Positions 40,466-49,694 of a stretch of DNA of 64,000 nt are shown one piece after another. Positions within the stretch are counted from its first letter, which is position 1, and every line of letters begins with the position of its first letter. The position numbers and the translations under genes are program-made. The notes under the pieces were generated by a model, which did not search any database, was not told the DNA's origin, and saw only the letters and a program-made list of their open reading frames with translations. The stretch lies in NCBI RefSeq assembly GCF_004005495.1, contig NZ_RZYA01000007.1, forward strand, positions 186,001 to 250,000. The letters are read 5' to 3'. This stretch comes from Streptomyces antnestii (GTDB lineage Bacteria; Actinomycetota; Actinomycetes; Streptomycetales; Streptomycetaceae).

Positions 40466-41475
40466 CCGCGGTCCAGCTGCTGATCGGCCTGTTGACCCTG
40501 GTCGTCAACGCCTTCTTCGTGGGTGGCGAGTTCGCCATGATCTCCGTACGCCGCAGCCAGATCGAGCCGCACGCGGACGACGGCGACCGGCGCGCGAAGA
40601 GCGTCCTGTGGGGTCTCAAGCACGTGTCGGACCTGCTGGCCGCCGCCCAGCTCGGCATCACGCTGTGCACCCTGGTCCTCGGCATCGTCGCCGAACCCGC
40701 CATCGCCCACATCCTGGAGCCGCTGTTCAACGTGGTCGGGTTGCCGCACGGCCTGATCCACCCGATCTCGTTCGTGATCGCGCTGACGGTGGCGACGTAT
40801 CTGCACATGCTGCTCGGCGAGATGGTCCCGAAGAACGTGGCGCTCGCCGAGCCGGTGCGCACCGCGCTCCTGCTCGGGCCGCCCCTCGTGACGCTCGCGC
40901 GGGCTCTGCGTCCGGTGATCTTCACGGTCAACGCCTTCGCGAACGCGCTGCTCAGGCTGTTGCGGGTGGAGGTCAAGGGCGAGGTGTCCGCGACGTTCTC
41001 CGACGACGAGCTGGCCCGTCTCGTGAAGGACTCCGGCGACGCGGGGCTCATCGACGACCGCGCCCGGGAGCGCCTGCACGACGCGCTCGAACTGGGCCGC
41101 CGCCCGGTCAGGGACGTCGTCCTGCCCCTTGAGCGCGTGGTGTACGCGCATGTGGGCATCACGCCCGAGCAGCTGGAGCAGCTGTCGGCGCGCTCCGGGT
41201 TCTCGCGCTTCCCTGTGGTCGACGACAACCGTCGCATCGTCGGCTATCTGCATGTGAAGGACGCCCTGGACGCGTCGCCGCGCGATCTGCCGTTCCGGAT
41301 TCCGGACATGCGGCCGATCGCCCGTGTCCGCGAGACGACGCCGCTCGACGACGTCCTCTCGGCGATGCGGGGCAGCCGTACGCATGTGGCGGCGGTCCTC
41401 GGCGCGGACGGGCGGCTGGCCGGCCTGGTGACGATGGAGGACGTCCTGCGGGAGCTGTTCGGCCAGCCCGTGTGA
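40462..41475 (+). CDS. Second CNNM/CBS-domain transporter, lacking the CorC_HlyC domain
   Basis: 337 aa paralogue of the gene before it, starting with ATGA overlap. DUF21 membrane domain: LVVNAFFVGGEFAMISVRR to about residue 180, with LHMLLGEMVPKNVALAEP. CBS pair from about 215 to the end: VRDVVLPLERVVYAH, SRFPVVDDNRRIVGYLHVKD and LAGLVTMEDVLRELFG. The protein stops just after the second CBS motif, so the C-terminal domain of its partner is absent. The unequal pair probably forms a heteromer. Confidence 0.92.
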   Translation: MTAVQLLIGLLTLVVNAFFVGGEFAMISVRRSQIEPHADDGDRRAKSVLWGLKHVSDLLAAAQLGITLCTLVLGIVAEPAIAHILEPLFNVVGLPHGLIHPISFVIALTVATYLHMLLGEMVPKNVALAEPVRTALLLGPPLVTLARALRPVIFTVNAFANALLRLLRVEVKGEVSATFSDDELARLVKDSGDAGLIDDRARERLHDALELGRRPVRDVVLPLERVVYAHVGITPEQLEQLSARSGFSRFPVVDDNRRIVGYLHVKDALDASPRDLPFRIPDMRPIARVRETTPLDDVLSAMRGSRTHVAAVLGADGRLAGLVTMEDVLRELFGQPV

Positions 41476-41544
41476 CGACCTCATGGGCCCGGCCTCCCCT
41501 GCGCCGTCAGGCGTCCGGGAGGCCGGGTTACGATCGCTTCCGCC

Positions 41545-42333
41545 ATGCAGAAGAACGCCAATCACACCAGTTGCAGCAGCCTCGTCACGGTCGGTGACTC
41601 GTTCACCGAGGGCATGTCCGACCTGCTGCCCGACGGCTCCTACCGGGGCTGGGCCGATGTCCTGGCCGGCCGGTTGGCGGCGCGCACGCCGGGCTTCCGC
41701 TACGCGAACCTCGCCGTGCGCGGCAAGCTCATCGGCCAGATCGTCGAGGAACAGGTCGACGTCGCCGCCGCGATGGGCGCCGACGTGATCACGCTGGTGG
41801 GCGGGCTCAACGACACCCTGCGCCCCAAGGTCGACATGGGCCGGGTGCGCGGGCTCCTCGAAGAGGCCGTCGAGAAGCTGGCCCCCGCCTGCGAACGGCT
41901 CGTCCTGATGCGCAGCCCCGGCCGCAACGGACCGGTGATGGAGCGCTTCCGGCCGCGCATGGAGGAGCTGTTCGCCTGCATCGACGACCTCGCGGCCCGG
42001 CACGGCGCGGTGGTCGTGGACCTGTACGGGGCGCCCGTTCTCGGTGACCCCCGGCTGTGGGACGTGGACCGGCTGCACCTCACGGCCGACGGGCACCGCC
42101 GGGTCGCCGAGGCCGTGTGGCAGGCGCTCGGCCATGAGCCCGAGGACGACTGGCAGGCCGTGCTCCCGCCCGCGGCAGCGCCGGGCTGGGGCGCCCGCCG
42201 CCTCGCCGACGCCCGCTTCGCCAAGCAGCACCTGGTCCCGTGGATCGGCCGCCGCCTGACCGGCCGTTCCTCCGGCGACGGCCGCCCCGCGAAGCGCCCG
42301 GAACTGCTGCCGTACCCGGATCCGCGCGACTGA
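41545..42333 (+). CDS. SGNH/GDSL-family hydrolase
   Basis: 262-aa lipase or esterase-like hydrolase. Block I TVGDSFTEGMSD (Ser near 18), block II with the Asn in YANLAVRGK, block III GGLNDTLRP and block V DRLHLTADGHR, so all four catalytic or oxyanion residues are there. No signal peptide: the protein starts MQKNANHTSCSSL and is probably cytoplasmic. TACGAT at 41528-41533 ends 11 bases before the ATG, implying a very short leader. The C-terminus is basic. Confidence 0.92.
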   Translation: MQKNANHTSCSSLVTVGDSFTEGMSDLLPDGSYRGWADVLAGRLAARTPGFRYANLAVRGKLIGQIVEEQVDVAAAMGADVITLVGGLNDTLRPKVDMGRVRGLLEEAVEKLAPACERLVLMRSPGRNGPVMERFRPRMEELFACIDDLAARHGAVVVDLYGAPVLGDPRLWDVDRLHLTADGHRRVAEAVWQALGHEPEDDWQAVLPPAAAPGWGARRLADARFAKQHLVPWIGRRLTGRSSGDGRPAKRPELLPYPDPRD

Positions 42334-42372
42334 TCCGGCACCCCAGCGTTCGGACGGTTGTGCGGTACCCGG

Positions 42373-42969
42373 ATGAAAGACCTGATGGGCGACATGAACC
42401 GGGTGCCGGTCCTCGCCTCCGAGATCTTCGACCCGGTCACCGAGACCTTCAGGCCCGCCGCCGACGCGCTCACCGACCGACGCTGCCACTCGGTCGCCCT
42501 GCTCCAGCCCGACGGGACCGTGCTCAAGGCGGGCAGCACGGGCGGGTTCGCCGACGACCCCGAGACCGGGAAGTCCCTGGTCGACGAGCACACCACCGCC
42601 GAGCGCTACTACCCGCCGTACCTGTGGCGCGGCCCCCGCCCCGCCATCACCGCCGTGGCCGGCGCCAACGACGCCTGGACCACGCTCGGTTACGACACGC
42701 AGGTCGGCCTCCAGGCCCGCGGCGCCGGCCTCGACGCCCAGTCCAAGGTCGCGCTCATCCGGTTCGGCTCGACCACGCACGGCAACAACATGGACCAGCG
42801 CTACGTGTGGCTGCGCACCGTGGCCCAGGACTCCGAGTCGTACGAGCGCTGGACCATCCAGTTCCGTACGCCGGAGACCTCCGCGGTGGCGCCGCCCGGT
42901 GATTACATGCTGGTCGTGGTCGACAGCTCGGGTGTCCCGTCCCCGTCCCGGTTCGTCCATCTGTCGTAG
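42373..42969 (+). pseudogene. C-terminal fragment of a galactose-oxidase/GlxA-like copper radical oxidase
   Basis: 198 codons covering the last Kelch blade and the DUF1929 Ig-like domain of the copper radical oxidases (about 640 aa). It keeps the two copper histidines (CHSVALLQPDG and STTHGNNMDQR, like His496 and His581 of galactose oxidase), but the axial Tyr before the first His is Cys. The N-terminal two-thirds, with the Tyr-Cys cofactor, is absent, and no signal peptide or ribosome site is seen. TTG 42358 is an alternative start. Most likely a remnant or a domain recruited for another role. Confidence 0.65.
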
Positions 42970-43009
42970 GGCGCTGACGGTAGGGCGCTGTCGTAGGGCG
43001 GCAAGGACC

Positions 43010-43036
43010 GGGCGGAGCCGGGCGACGGCTCCGCCC
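43010..43036. terminator. Terminator upstream of purB
   Basis: 11-bp perfect stem GGGCGGAGCCG / CGGCTCCGCCC with a GGCGA loop, about 40 bases after the fragment's stop. The bases before it hold three GTAGGGCG copies spaced 13-15 bases apart. Confidence 0.8.
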
Positions 43037-43162
43037 GACGGCACGGGTACGCGTCGCACGAACCGGACGCGACGAGAACGACCGCTGAACCCCTGACCTG
43101 GAGGTTCCTACATCCGGTGGATGGTTCGGAGCCTGTAGGGACGCCCGGTAAACTCCGTACAC

Positions 43163-44605
43163 GTGACTGCCGCGCCTGCAAAGCCCCGTATCCCGAACGT
43201 TCTCGCCGGACGCTACGCCTCCGCCGAGCTCGCCACTCTCTGGTCCCCCGAGCAGAAGGTGAAGCTGGAGCGTCAGCTCTGGCTCGCCGTGCTGCGTGCT
43301 CAGAAGGACCTCGGGATCGAGGTGCCGGACGCCGCGCTCGCCGACTACGAGCGCGTCCTCGACCAGGTCGACCTGGCCTCCATCGCCGAGCGCGAGAAGG
43401 TCACGCGCCACGACGTGAAGGCCCGTATCGAGGAGTTCAACGCCCTCGCCGGGCACGAGCAGGTCCACAAGGGCATGACGTCCCGCGACCTGACGGAGAA
43501 CGTCGAGCAGCTCCAGATCCGCCTCTCCCTCGAGCTCGTGCGCGACCGCACCGTGGCCGTCCTCGCGCGGCTCGGCAAGCTGTCCGGCGAGTACGCCGAG
43601 CTGGTCATGGCGGGCCGCTCGCACAACGTCGCGGCGCAGGCCACGACCCTCGGCAAGCGCTTCGCGACGGCCACCGACGAGCTGCTCGTCGCGTACGCCC
43701 GCGTCGAGGAGCTGCTGAACCGCTACCCGCTGCGCGGCATCAAGGGCCCCGTCGGCACCGCCCAGGACATGCTGGACCTGCTCGGCGGAGACGCCGCGAA
43801 GCTCGACGAGCTCGAGCAGCGCATCGCCGGCCACCTCGGCTTCTCGCAGGCCTTCACCTCGGTCGGCCAGGTCTACCCGCGCTCCCTCGACTACGAGGTC
43901 GTCACCGCCCTCGTCCAGCTCGCGGCCGCGCCGTCCTCGACCGCCAAGACGATCCGTCTGATGGCCGGGCACGAGCTCGTCACCGAGGGCTTCAAGCCGG
44001 GCCAGGTCGGCTCGTCCGCGATGCCGCACAAGATGAACACCCGCTCCTGCGAGCGCGTCAACGGCCTCATGGTGATCCTGCGCGGCTACGCGTCGATGAC
44101 CGGCGAGCTGGCCGGCGACCAGTGGAACGAGGGCGACGTGTCCTGCTCCGTGGTGCGCCGCGTGGCCCTGCCGGACGCGTTCTTCGCGCTCGACGGTCTC
44201 CTGGAGACGTTCCTGACCGTGCTCGACGAGTTCGGCGCGTTCCCGGCCGTCGTCGCCCGCGAGCTGGACCGCTACCTGCCGTTCCTCGCCACGACGAAGG
44301 TCCTGATGGCGTCGGTGCGCGCGGGCGTCGGCCGCGAGGAGGCCCACGAGGCCATCAAGGAGAACGCCGTCGCCTCCGCCCTGGCCATGCGCGAGCAGGG
44401 CGCCGAGCGCAACGAACTGCTCGACAAGCTCGCCGCCGACTCCCGCATCCCGCTGGACCGCGCCGGGCTCGACGAGCTGATGGCCGACAAGCTGTCCTTC
44501 ACGGGCGCCGCCAGCGACCAGGTCGCCACCGTCGTCGCGCGCGTCGAGGAGATCGTCAAGCAGCACCCGGAGGCCGCCGGCTACACGCCCGGCGCGATCC
44601 TCTGA
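43163..44605 (+). CDS. purB: Adenylosuccinate lyase
   Basis: Purine-pathway lyase acting on SAICAR and adenylosuccinate. 480 aa, full length. Fumarase-superfamily signature GSSAMPHKMNTRSCER near 286-301, MTSRDLTENVEQLQIR and MAGRSHNVAAQATT (catalytic His). The start is GTG 43163, 8 bases after TAAACT with no ribosome site, so leaderless or nearly so. mug follows after 13 bases. Confidence 0.96.
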   Translation: MTAAPAKPRIPNVLAGRYASAELATLWSPEQKVKLERQLWLAVLRAQKDLGIEVPDAALADYERVLDQVDLASIAEREKVTRHDVKARIEEFNALAGHEQVHKGMTSRDLTENVEQLQIRLSLELVRDRTVAVLARLGKLSGEYAELVMAGRSHNVAAQATTLGKRFATATDELLVAYARVEELLNRYPLRGIKGPVGTAQDMLDLLGGDAAKLDELEQRIAGHLGFSQAFTSVGQVYPRSLDYEVVTALVQLAAAPSSTAKTIRLMAGHELVTEGFKPGQVGSSAMPHKMNTRSCERVNGLMVILRGYASMTGELAGDQWNEGDVSCSVVRRVALPDAFFALDGLLETFLTVLDEFGAFPAVVARELDRYLPFLATTKVLMASVRAGVGREEAHEAIKENAVASALAMREQGAERNELLDKLAADSRIPLDRAGLDELMADKLSFTGAASDQVATVVARVEEIVKQHPEAAGYTPGAIL

Positions 44606-44618
44606 CCCGGATCACCGG

Positions 44619-45197
44619 ATGACCCGGCCGCCCCGGCTGACCCCCGCGGATCTGGAGGCCGCCCGTGACCGCATCGTTCCCGATGTGGCCGCGAGCGGCC
44701 TCTCCGTGCTTTTCTGCGGCATCAACCCGGGCCTGATGACGGCCGCGACGGGCCACCACTTCGCCCGCCCCGGCAACCGCTTCTGGCCGGTCCTCCACCT
44801 CTCGGGCTTCACGCCCCGCCAGCTGGCCCCCGCCGAGCAGGACGAACTCCTCTCGTACGGGCTCGGGATCACGAACGTCGTCGCGCGGGCCACGGCGCGG
44901 GCGGACGAGCTGAGCACGCGGGAGTTCCGCGAGGGCGGGCGTCTGCTGACCGCCAAGGTGGAGCGGCTGCGGCCGCGCTGGCTCGCGGTCGTGGGCGTGA
45001 CTGCGTACCGGTCGGCCTTCCGTGAGCCGAAGGCGAAAATCGGCCCGCAGGAACGGATGATCGGCGGCACGCGCGTGTGGGCGCTGCCCAACCCCAGTGG
45101 GCTGAACGCGCATTGGACGGCGGCGACGATGGCCGAGGAGTACGGGCGGCTGCGCGCCGCCGCCATGGACGGGTGCGAGCAGTTGCCGTACCGCTGA
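44619..45197 (+). CDS. mug: G/U mismatch-specific uracil-DNA glycosylase
   Basis: DNA repair enzyme removing U or T from mispairs with G. 192 aa. Motif I FCGINPGLMTAATGHHFARP and motif NPSGLNAHW near the C-terminus are diagnostic for Mug. 13 bases after purB, so likely co-transcribed. A weak 6-bp hairpin follows. Confidence 0.94.
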   Translation: MTRPPRLTPADLEAARDRIVPDVAASGLSVLFCGINPGLMTAATGHHFARPGNRFWPVLHLSGFTPRQLAPAEQDELLSYGLGITNVVARATARADELSTREFREGGRLLTAKVERLRPRWLAVVGVTAYRSAFREPKAKIGPQERMIGGTRVWALPNPSGLNAHWTAATMAEEYGRLRAAAMDGCEQLPYR

Positions 45198-45202
45198 CGC
45201 CC

Positions 45203-45219
45203 GGCAGTCGGCAACTGCC
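45203..45219. terminator. Weak hairpin after mug
   Basis: GGCAGT-CGGCA-ACTGCC, 6-bp stem, six bases after the mug stop. Confidence 0.45.
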
Positions 45220-45430
45220 TCAGAAGCCGAAGGAGTTGTGCGGCTCGGGGTCGATGCGGAACAGCTACCAGCCTTCAGTGACACGCCCGGTTTCCGTGTA
45301 GTGCGGGGAGCGGCCTGTCGGGGCGGGCACCGTTCGGGTGACCTCTCGGCCGGTCATGCCCTGTGGCCCTCGTTCTGCGTCGAAGATCACGATCAGGGCC
45401 CGTGGCGTGCGGGCCTCTGATCGAAAGAAG
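45220..45430 (-). pseudogene. Possible dead gene end on the reverse strand
   Basis: On the reverse strand a frame with coding-like composition (GREVTRTVPAPTGRSPHYTE) runs to TAG at 45267-45265, and continues in the same frame with LFRIDPEPHNSFGF then TGA at 45222-45220. The last part reads like a natural protein C-terminus, and a one-base change would have made the inner TAG from a Tyr codon. The upstream end is lost beneath the lipase gene. The region is 242 bases long between mug and the lipase and has no other explanation. Confidence 0.3.
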
Positions 45431-45439
45431 TGCGTGATC

Positions 45440-46675
45440 GTGAAGGTTCTGCCGCGTCTGGCCGCCGTCGTCCTTGCCGCCTCTTCGAGCTGGAGCCTGG
45501 TCCTGGGTGCGCAGCCCGCCGGCGCCTCCTCATCGCCGGTCACGGCCAAGGCGCAGGACCGGCCCCCTTTCTACGAACCGCCGGCCGCGCTGCCCGCGCA
45601 CAACGGTGACGTGATCCGTTCGGAGCGCACCGCCTTCTACCTGGATCCGCTCAAGGTCGTGAAGGCCGGCGCGAGCGCCGAGCGGATCATGTACCGCACG
45701 ACCGACCGCACCGGAGAGCCCATCGCGGTCACCGGCACGGTGCTCACCCCCGACAAGGCCCATGCCGCACCACGGCCGATCGTCGCCTTCGCCCCCGGCA
45801 CCCAGGGACTCGCGGACAAGTGCGCGCCGTCCCGGCAGCTGGCCGAAGGCACCGAGTACGAAAGCCTGCCGATCAAGAAGCTCCTCGACCAGGGCTGGGC
45901 CGTCGTGGTCACCGACTACCAGGGCCTCGGCACCCCGGGGGTCCATACCTACATGGACCGCGAGGCCGAGGGACGCGCGGTCCTCGACTCCCTGCGCGCG
46001 GCCCAGCGGCTGCCATCGGCCCAGCTGCCCGACACCGGCCCGGTAGCCCTCTACGGGTACTCCCAGGGTGGTGGCGCCGGCGCCGCCGCGGCCGAACTCG
46101 CCCCCTCCTACGCGCCGGAGCTGAACATCAAGGGCGCCGTGGTGGGCGCCCCGCCCGCGGACCTCGACGCGGTGGCGGCGAACCTCGACGGATCCGCCTA
46201 CGGCGCGTTCTTCAACTACTCCCTGTCCGGGCTCGGCGCCGCCTACGGAATCGACATCGACCCCTACCTCAGCGCCCATGGAAAGCGGGTGACGGGCGAC
46301 CTGCGCGACAACCAGTGCACGACGCAGGCCATCGCCAAGTACCCGTTCCTCAGGTCAGGTTCCCTGACCGTGGACGGCCGTCCGCTGACCGAGCGCCTCA
46401 AGTCCGCGCCCTGGAAGGAGGTCGTGGCCGATCAGCGGCTGGGCAACCGCAGGCCCCAGGTACCGGTCCTGCTGTCCCACAGCCGTCTCGACGACGTCGT
46501 CCCGCACAAGGTCGGGGCGAAGCTGGCCGCCGACTGGTGCCGCCTGGGCACCACGGTGAAGTTCACGACCAACTACGTCCCCGGCCACATCGCCGCCTCC
46601 GCGGCGACGAGCAGCGAAGGCGCCCCCTGGCTCACGGACCGCTTCGCCGGCAGGACCGCCCCCAGCACCTGCTGA
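45440..46675 (+). CDS. Secreted lipase family protein
   Basis: 411-aa alpha/beta hydrolase of the secretory LIP family. Signal peptide at about 1-30 (VLPRLAAVVLAASSSWSLVL, then QPAGA). Nucleophile in YGYSQGGGAG, acid in SRLDDVVPH and His in YVPGHIAA near the C-terminus; KGAVVGAPPADL follows the nucleophile as usual. Start: GTG 45440 (nine bases after AAAGAAG) or GTG 45434. Its arrival may have overwritten a reverse-strand gene. Substrate lipid unknown. Confidence 0.88.
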   Translation: MKVLPRLAAVVLAASSSWSLVLGAQPAGASSSPVTAKAQDRPPFYEPPAALPAHNGDVIRSERTAFYLDPLKVVKAGASAERIMYRTTDRTGEPIAVTGTVLTPDKAHAAPRPIVAFAPGTQGLADKCAPSRQLAEGTEYESLPIKKLLDQGWAVVVTDYQGLGTPGVHTYMDREAEGRAVLDSLRAAQRLPSAQLPDTGPVALYGYSQGGGAGAAAAELAPSYAPELNIKGAVVGAPPADLDAVAANLDGSAYGAFFNYSLSGLGAAYGIDIDPYLSAHGKRVTGDLRDNQCTTQAIAKYPFLRSGSLTVDGRPLTERLKSAPWKEVVADQRLGNRRPQVPVLLSHSRLDDVVPHKVGAKLAADWCRLGTTVKFTTNYVPGHIAASAATSSEGAPWLTDRFAGRTAPSTC

Positions 46676-46853
46676 CGCTCCTCCCCGGCCTCACGCACAG
46701 ACCTGCGGGGCCGGTGAAAAAGGCTGGCGACGACCGATGAGTTGTTCCATGATCCGGAGTCAGAGTTCATGATTGGCGCGATGCGGCCGCGAGCGGTCTC
46801 ATCGCGCCGACCGGACCTGATGAGAACCAGCCACGAAGCACGGAGAAACTCAG

Positions 46854-47426
46854 ATGCGTACCCTGATCAGCACCGCCTTCATATCGCTCGACGGTGTCGT
46901 GGAGGCCCCGGGCGGCGAGCCCGGTTACCGGAACTCGGGGTGGACTTTCAAGGACGTCGAGTTCCTCCCGGAGGCGTTCGACATCAAGGGCCGGGAGCAG
47001 AAGGAAGCCACCGCGATGCTGATGGGCCGGACCAGCTACGAGGCGTTCAGCCCCGTTTGGCCGGACATGGCGGATTTCGCCGATTACAAGGTGATGCCGA
47101 AGTACGTCGTCTCCACCACCCTCACTGAGGACGACCTGGTGTCGAACTGGGGCGGGACGACGATCCTGCGATCACTCGACGAGGTCGCCGCTCTGAAGGA
47201 GACCGAGGGCGGCCCGATCATTGTCCACGGCAGCGCCGCCCTGAACCAGGCCCTCTCGGACGCCGGCCTGATCGACCGTTACCACCTGCTCGTCTTCCCG
47301 CTGCTGCTCGGTGCGGGCAAGCGCCTGTTCAGCGCCACGGACAAGGACGCCCAGAAGCTGAAGCTGATCGAGCACGAGGTCTACGCGAACGGCCTGCAGA
47401 AGAACGTCTTCGACGTGGTCCGCTGA
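46854..47426 (+). CDS. Dihydrofolate reductase-fold protein (RibD C-terminal type)
   Basis: 190 aa. Start TLISTAFISLDGVVEAPGG, cofactor region AMLMGRTSYEAFSPVW, and C-terminal VHGSAALNQALSDAGLIDRY with FPLLLGAGKRLF, the RibD_C pattern found in many uncharacterised actinobacterial proteins. NADPH reductase activity is likely, but true DHFR or riboflavin activity is not implied. ATG 46854 lies after GGAG (about ten bases). The 178 bases before it contain no gene. Confidence 0.88.
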   Translation: MRTLISTAFISLDGVVEAPGGEPGYRNSGWTFKDVEFLPEAFDIKGREQKEATAMLMGRTSYEAFSPVWPDMADFADYKVMPKYVVSTTLTEDDLVSNWGGTTILRSLDEVAALKETEGGPIIVHGSAALNQALSDAGLIDRYHLLVFPLLLGAGKRLFSATDKDAQKLKLIEHEVYANGLQKNVFDVVR

Positions 47427-47482
47427 CAGCGGTTTCCCGATGATGGACGACGGCGCGCCGCGCCAGGGCTGACCGGCGGAGC

Positions 47483-48301
47483 CTACGGCTTGCGGGCCAC
47501 GACGCCGAACTGGGCGACGAGCGGCCCCTCGTCGCCCAGTTCGGCGTCGGCGTCCGTGCGCCAGCGCGCGCAGGACACGAGGCCGGGCTCCAGGACCTCC
47601 AGACCTGCGAGGAAACCCTCGACCTCGGCCCGGCTGCGGGCGGTGATCGGCGGTGTCGCGTTCTCGTTCCAGAAGCGCATCGCCTCCTCGTTCCCCTCGC
47701 CGCCCAGTTCCAGCGTGGGGTGGGTGAGCACGAGGTGGCTGCCGGAGGGCACCGCGTCCATGAGGTGCCGTACGAGGGACGTGGCCTCGGCGGTGTCGAG
47801 CACGAAGTTCAGGATGCCGAGCATCATGACCGCCACGGGGCGGCCGAGGTCGAGGGTGCCGGACGCGGCGCGCAGGATGGCTTCGGGGTCACGCGCGTCC
47901 GCGTCGACGTAGCTGGTGGCGCCCTCGTCCGTGCTGGTGAGGAGCGCGCGGGCGTGGGTGAGCACGATCGGGTCGTTGTCGACGTAGACCACGCGGGCGT
48001 CGGGGGCGATGCGCTGGGCGACCTCGTGCGTGTTCTGCGCGGTGGGCAGGCCCGTGCCGATGTCGAGGTACTGGCGGATGCCGGCCCGGCCGGCGAGATA
48101 CGTCACGGCGCGGCCGAGGAAGGCCCGGTCGGCGCGGGCCACGTCGCCGATGCTGGGGTACATGGAGGTGACCTGGTCACCCACCTGTTCGTCCACCTCG
48201 TAGTGGTCCTTGCCGCCGAGCCAGTAGTTCCACACCCGGGCGTTGTGCGCGATGTGCCGCGCGGCGCTGTCTCCCGGCTGCTGCCCGCTGTGCTCGCTCA
48301 C
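47483..48301 (-). CDS. DUF574-type SAM-dependent methyltransferase
   Basis: 272 aa, methyltransferase family PF04672, very abundant in Streptomyces. Start HIAHNARVWNYWLGGKDHYE, SAM motif QYLDIGTGLPTAQNTHEVAQ, then VVYVDNDPIVLTHARALL and the C-terminal LAGLEVLEPGLVSCARW. ATG 48301 has GGAGAG upstream. Substrate unknown; such genes are often next to regulators, but none is adjacent here. Confidence 0.92.
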   Translation of the reverse strand: MSEHSGQQPGDSAARHIAHNARVWNYWLGGKDHYEVDEQVGDQVTSMYPSIGDVARADRAFLGRAVTYLAGRAGIRQYLDIGTGLPTAQNTHEVAQRIAPDARVVYVDNDPIVLTHARALLTSTDEGATSYVDADARDPEAILRAASGTLDLGRPVAVMMLGILNFVLDTAEATSLVRHLMDAVPSGSHLVLTHPTLELGGEGNEEAMRFWNENATPPITARSRAEVEGFLAGLEVLEPGLVSCARWRTDADAELGDEGPLVAQFGVVARKP

Positions 48302-48427
48302 GTGCTCTCCTCCGCGCTGCTCGCGCCCAGATGATGCCTTGATGCACTGACGTACTGATGTCCTGACGCCCTGTCAAGATTCCATGGTGGCACGGGAGTT
48401 CCTGAGCGCGGCTCATGGGGTGCGGTC

Positions 48428-48880
48428 TCAGGGCGGGTCCACGTCCGTGATCGCGGCGACGAGCCGGAACGGCAGGTCCTCGGCGCCCAGCGGGATGCCG
48501 AGGACGATCCACCGGCCGTCGGCCTGCCACACCTGGACGTCCGGAACGTACGCGCTGAGCCCGGCCCAGGGCTCCGGTATGTCCTCGCCGCCCTCGACCG
48601 CCCGCAGGCTGACGCTCCACAGGCTGAACCACTGCGGCTCCCCCCAGCGCTCCGTCAGGACCGCGGAGAGGCCGTCCCGGTCGGCGACCGTCTGCTCCTG
48701 CGCGCCCGCGGCGTCCCCGTACCCCTCGTCATCCCCGTCATCCCCCGGCCGGTCGCGGGTCGCCAACTCCGCTATGTGGTAACCCGGTCCGCCGGCGCCC
48801 GCGTCCGATCTGCCGTGCTCCGCGGGAAACTCCCGGGAGCGCAGCAGATCGATCGTCGCGAGATGCTGTGCGGTGCTCAT
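48428..48880 (-). CDS. Acidic hypothetical protein
   Basis: 150 aa, not recognised. Middle third is very acidic (DRPGDDGDDEGYGDAAGAQE), the C-terminal part has a plausible beta-rich domain (WFSLWSVSLRAV, VQVWQADGRWIVLGIPLG, FRLVAAITDVDPP). ATG 48880 has no ribosome site; TTTACT ends 7 bases before it, so it may be leaderless. It stands alone between the methyltransferase and the ABC permease. Confidence 0.65.
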   Translation of the reverse strand: MSTAQHLATIDLLRSREFPAEHGRSDAGAGGPGYHIAELATRDRPGDDGDDEGYGDAAGAQEQTVADRDGLSAVLTERWGEPQWFSLWSVSLRAVEGGEDIPEPWAGLSAYVPDVQVWQADGRWIVLGIPLGAEDLPFRLVAAITDVDPP

Positions 48881-48954
48881 GACGTCCAGTAAAGCGGCCG
48901 CCACTGACAATCGGCGGGGCGTCCGGCTGATACGCGACTGCCGTCACACGCCCC

Positions 48955-49692
48955 TCACGCGTCCCTGCGGCGCAGCGCCCACCAGCCGGCGAGGAGCAAG
49001 GCCGCCGCCCACGCCGCGGTGACCGCGAGCCCCGTCCACGCCCCGAGGGTGCCCGCGGGGTGCTGGCGCAGCACCTGCTGTCCGGCCCGGTCCGGCAGGA
49101 AGTCGGCGACCGAACCGGCCACGTCACCGACGACGAACGACACGATGAGGAGGAACGGGATGAGCAGGCTCAGGGTGGCGGCCGCGCTGCGCAGCACGAC
49201 GGTGAGACCGGCCGCGAACAGGGCCATCAGGGCGAGGTAGAGGCCACCTCCGACGCAGGCACGCAGCACGCCCGGGTCACCGAGTCCGAGGGCGTAGCGC
49301 CCCATGAACGCCTGTCCCGACAGGAACGTGACGAACGAGGTGAGCAGTCCCGCGGTGACGGCGAGGCCGCCGACGACCGTCATCTTCGCGGCGTAGAGGA
49401 GGTTGCGGTCGGGCACGGCGGCCAGGGAGACGCGCAGGGCGCCGCCCAGGTACTCGGAGGAGACAGCGGTCGCGCCGAAGGCGATGGCCGCGATCTGGCC
49501 GAAGTTGAACGCGTAGAAGGCTCCGAAGAGGAGGTCCGCTCCTTCGTTGTCGGCCTCCGCCTGGCCGACCGCGGCGGAGGCCAGGACGTTGATGGCGACG
49601 GTCGTGAAGAAGACCGCGAGGAGCGAGCCGGCGCTGGCGCGCACCGACCTCACCTTGATCCATTCGGAGCGCAGCACGGCGGTGGTGGACAT
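48955..49692 (-). CDS. ABC transporter permease
   Basis: 245 aa, six hydrophobic segments, ABC-2 type as in BcrB-like exporters. Starts LRSEWIKVRSVRASAGSLLAV, the usual opening of Streptomyces permeases of this class. Two bases lie between the stop of the ATPase gene and this start, so they form an operon. Convergent to nothing; the hypothetical gene follows on the same strand. Confidence 0.9.
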   Translation of the reverse strand: MSTTAVLRSEWIKVRSVRASAGSLLAVFFTTVAINVLASAAVGQAEADNEGADLLFGAFYAFNFGQIAAIAFGATAVSSEYLGGALRVSLAAVPDRNLLYAAKMTVVGGLAVTAGLLTSFVTFLSGQAFMGRYALGLGDPGVLRACVGGGLYLALMALFAAGLTVVLRSAAATLSLLIPFLLIVSFVVGDVAGSVADFLPDRAGQQVLRQHPAGTLGAWTGLAVTAAWAAALLLAGWWALRRRDA

Positions 49693-49694
49693 CG

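Noticed and set aside
40390..43059. 889-codon open frame on the reverse strand
   Set aside because: It runs antisense through a CNNM-CBS gene, an SGNH hydrolase and the oxidase fragment, all with clear motifs. Long antisense frames are normal at this GC content, and the protein shows no motif.
42755..44566. 603-codon reverse frame opposite purB
   Set aside because: Composition shadow of purB; no start signal and only low-complexity Gly/Val/Ala/His sequence.
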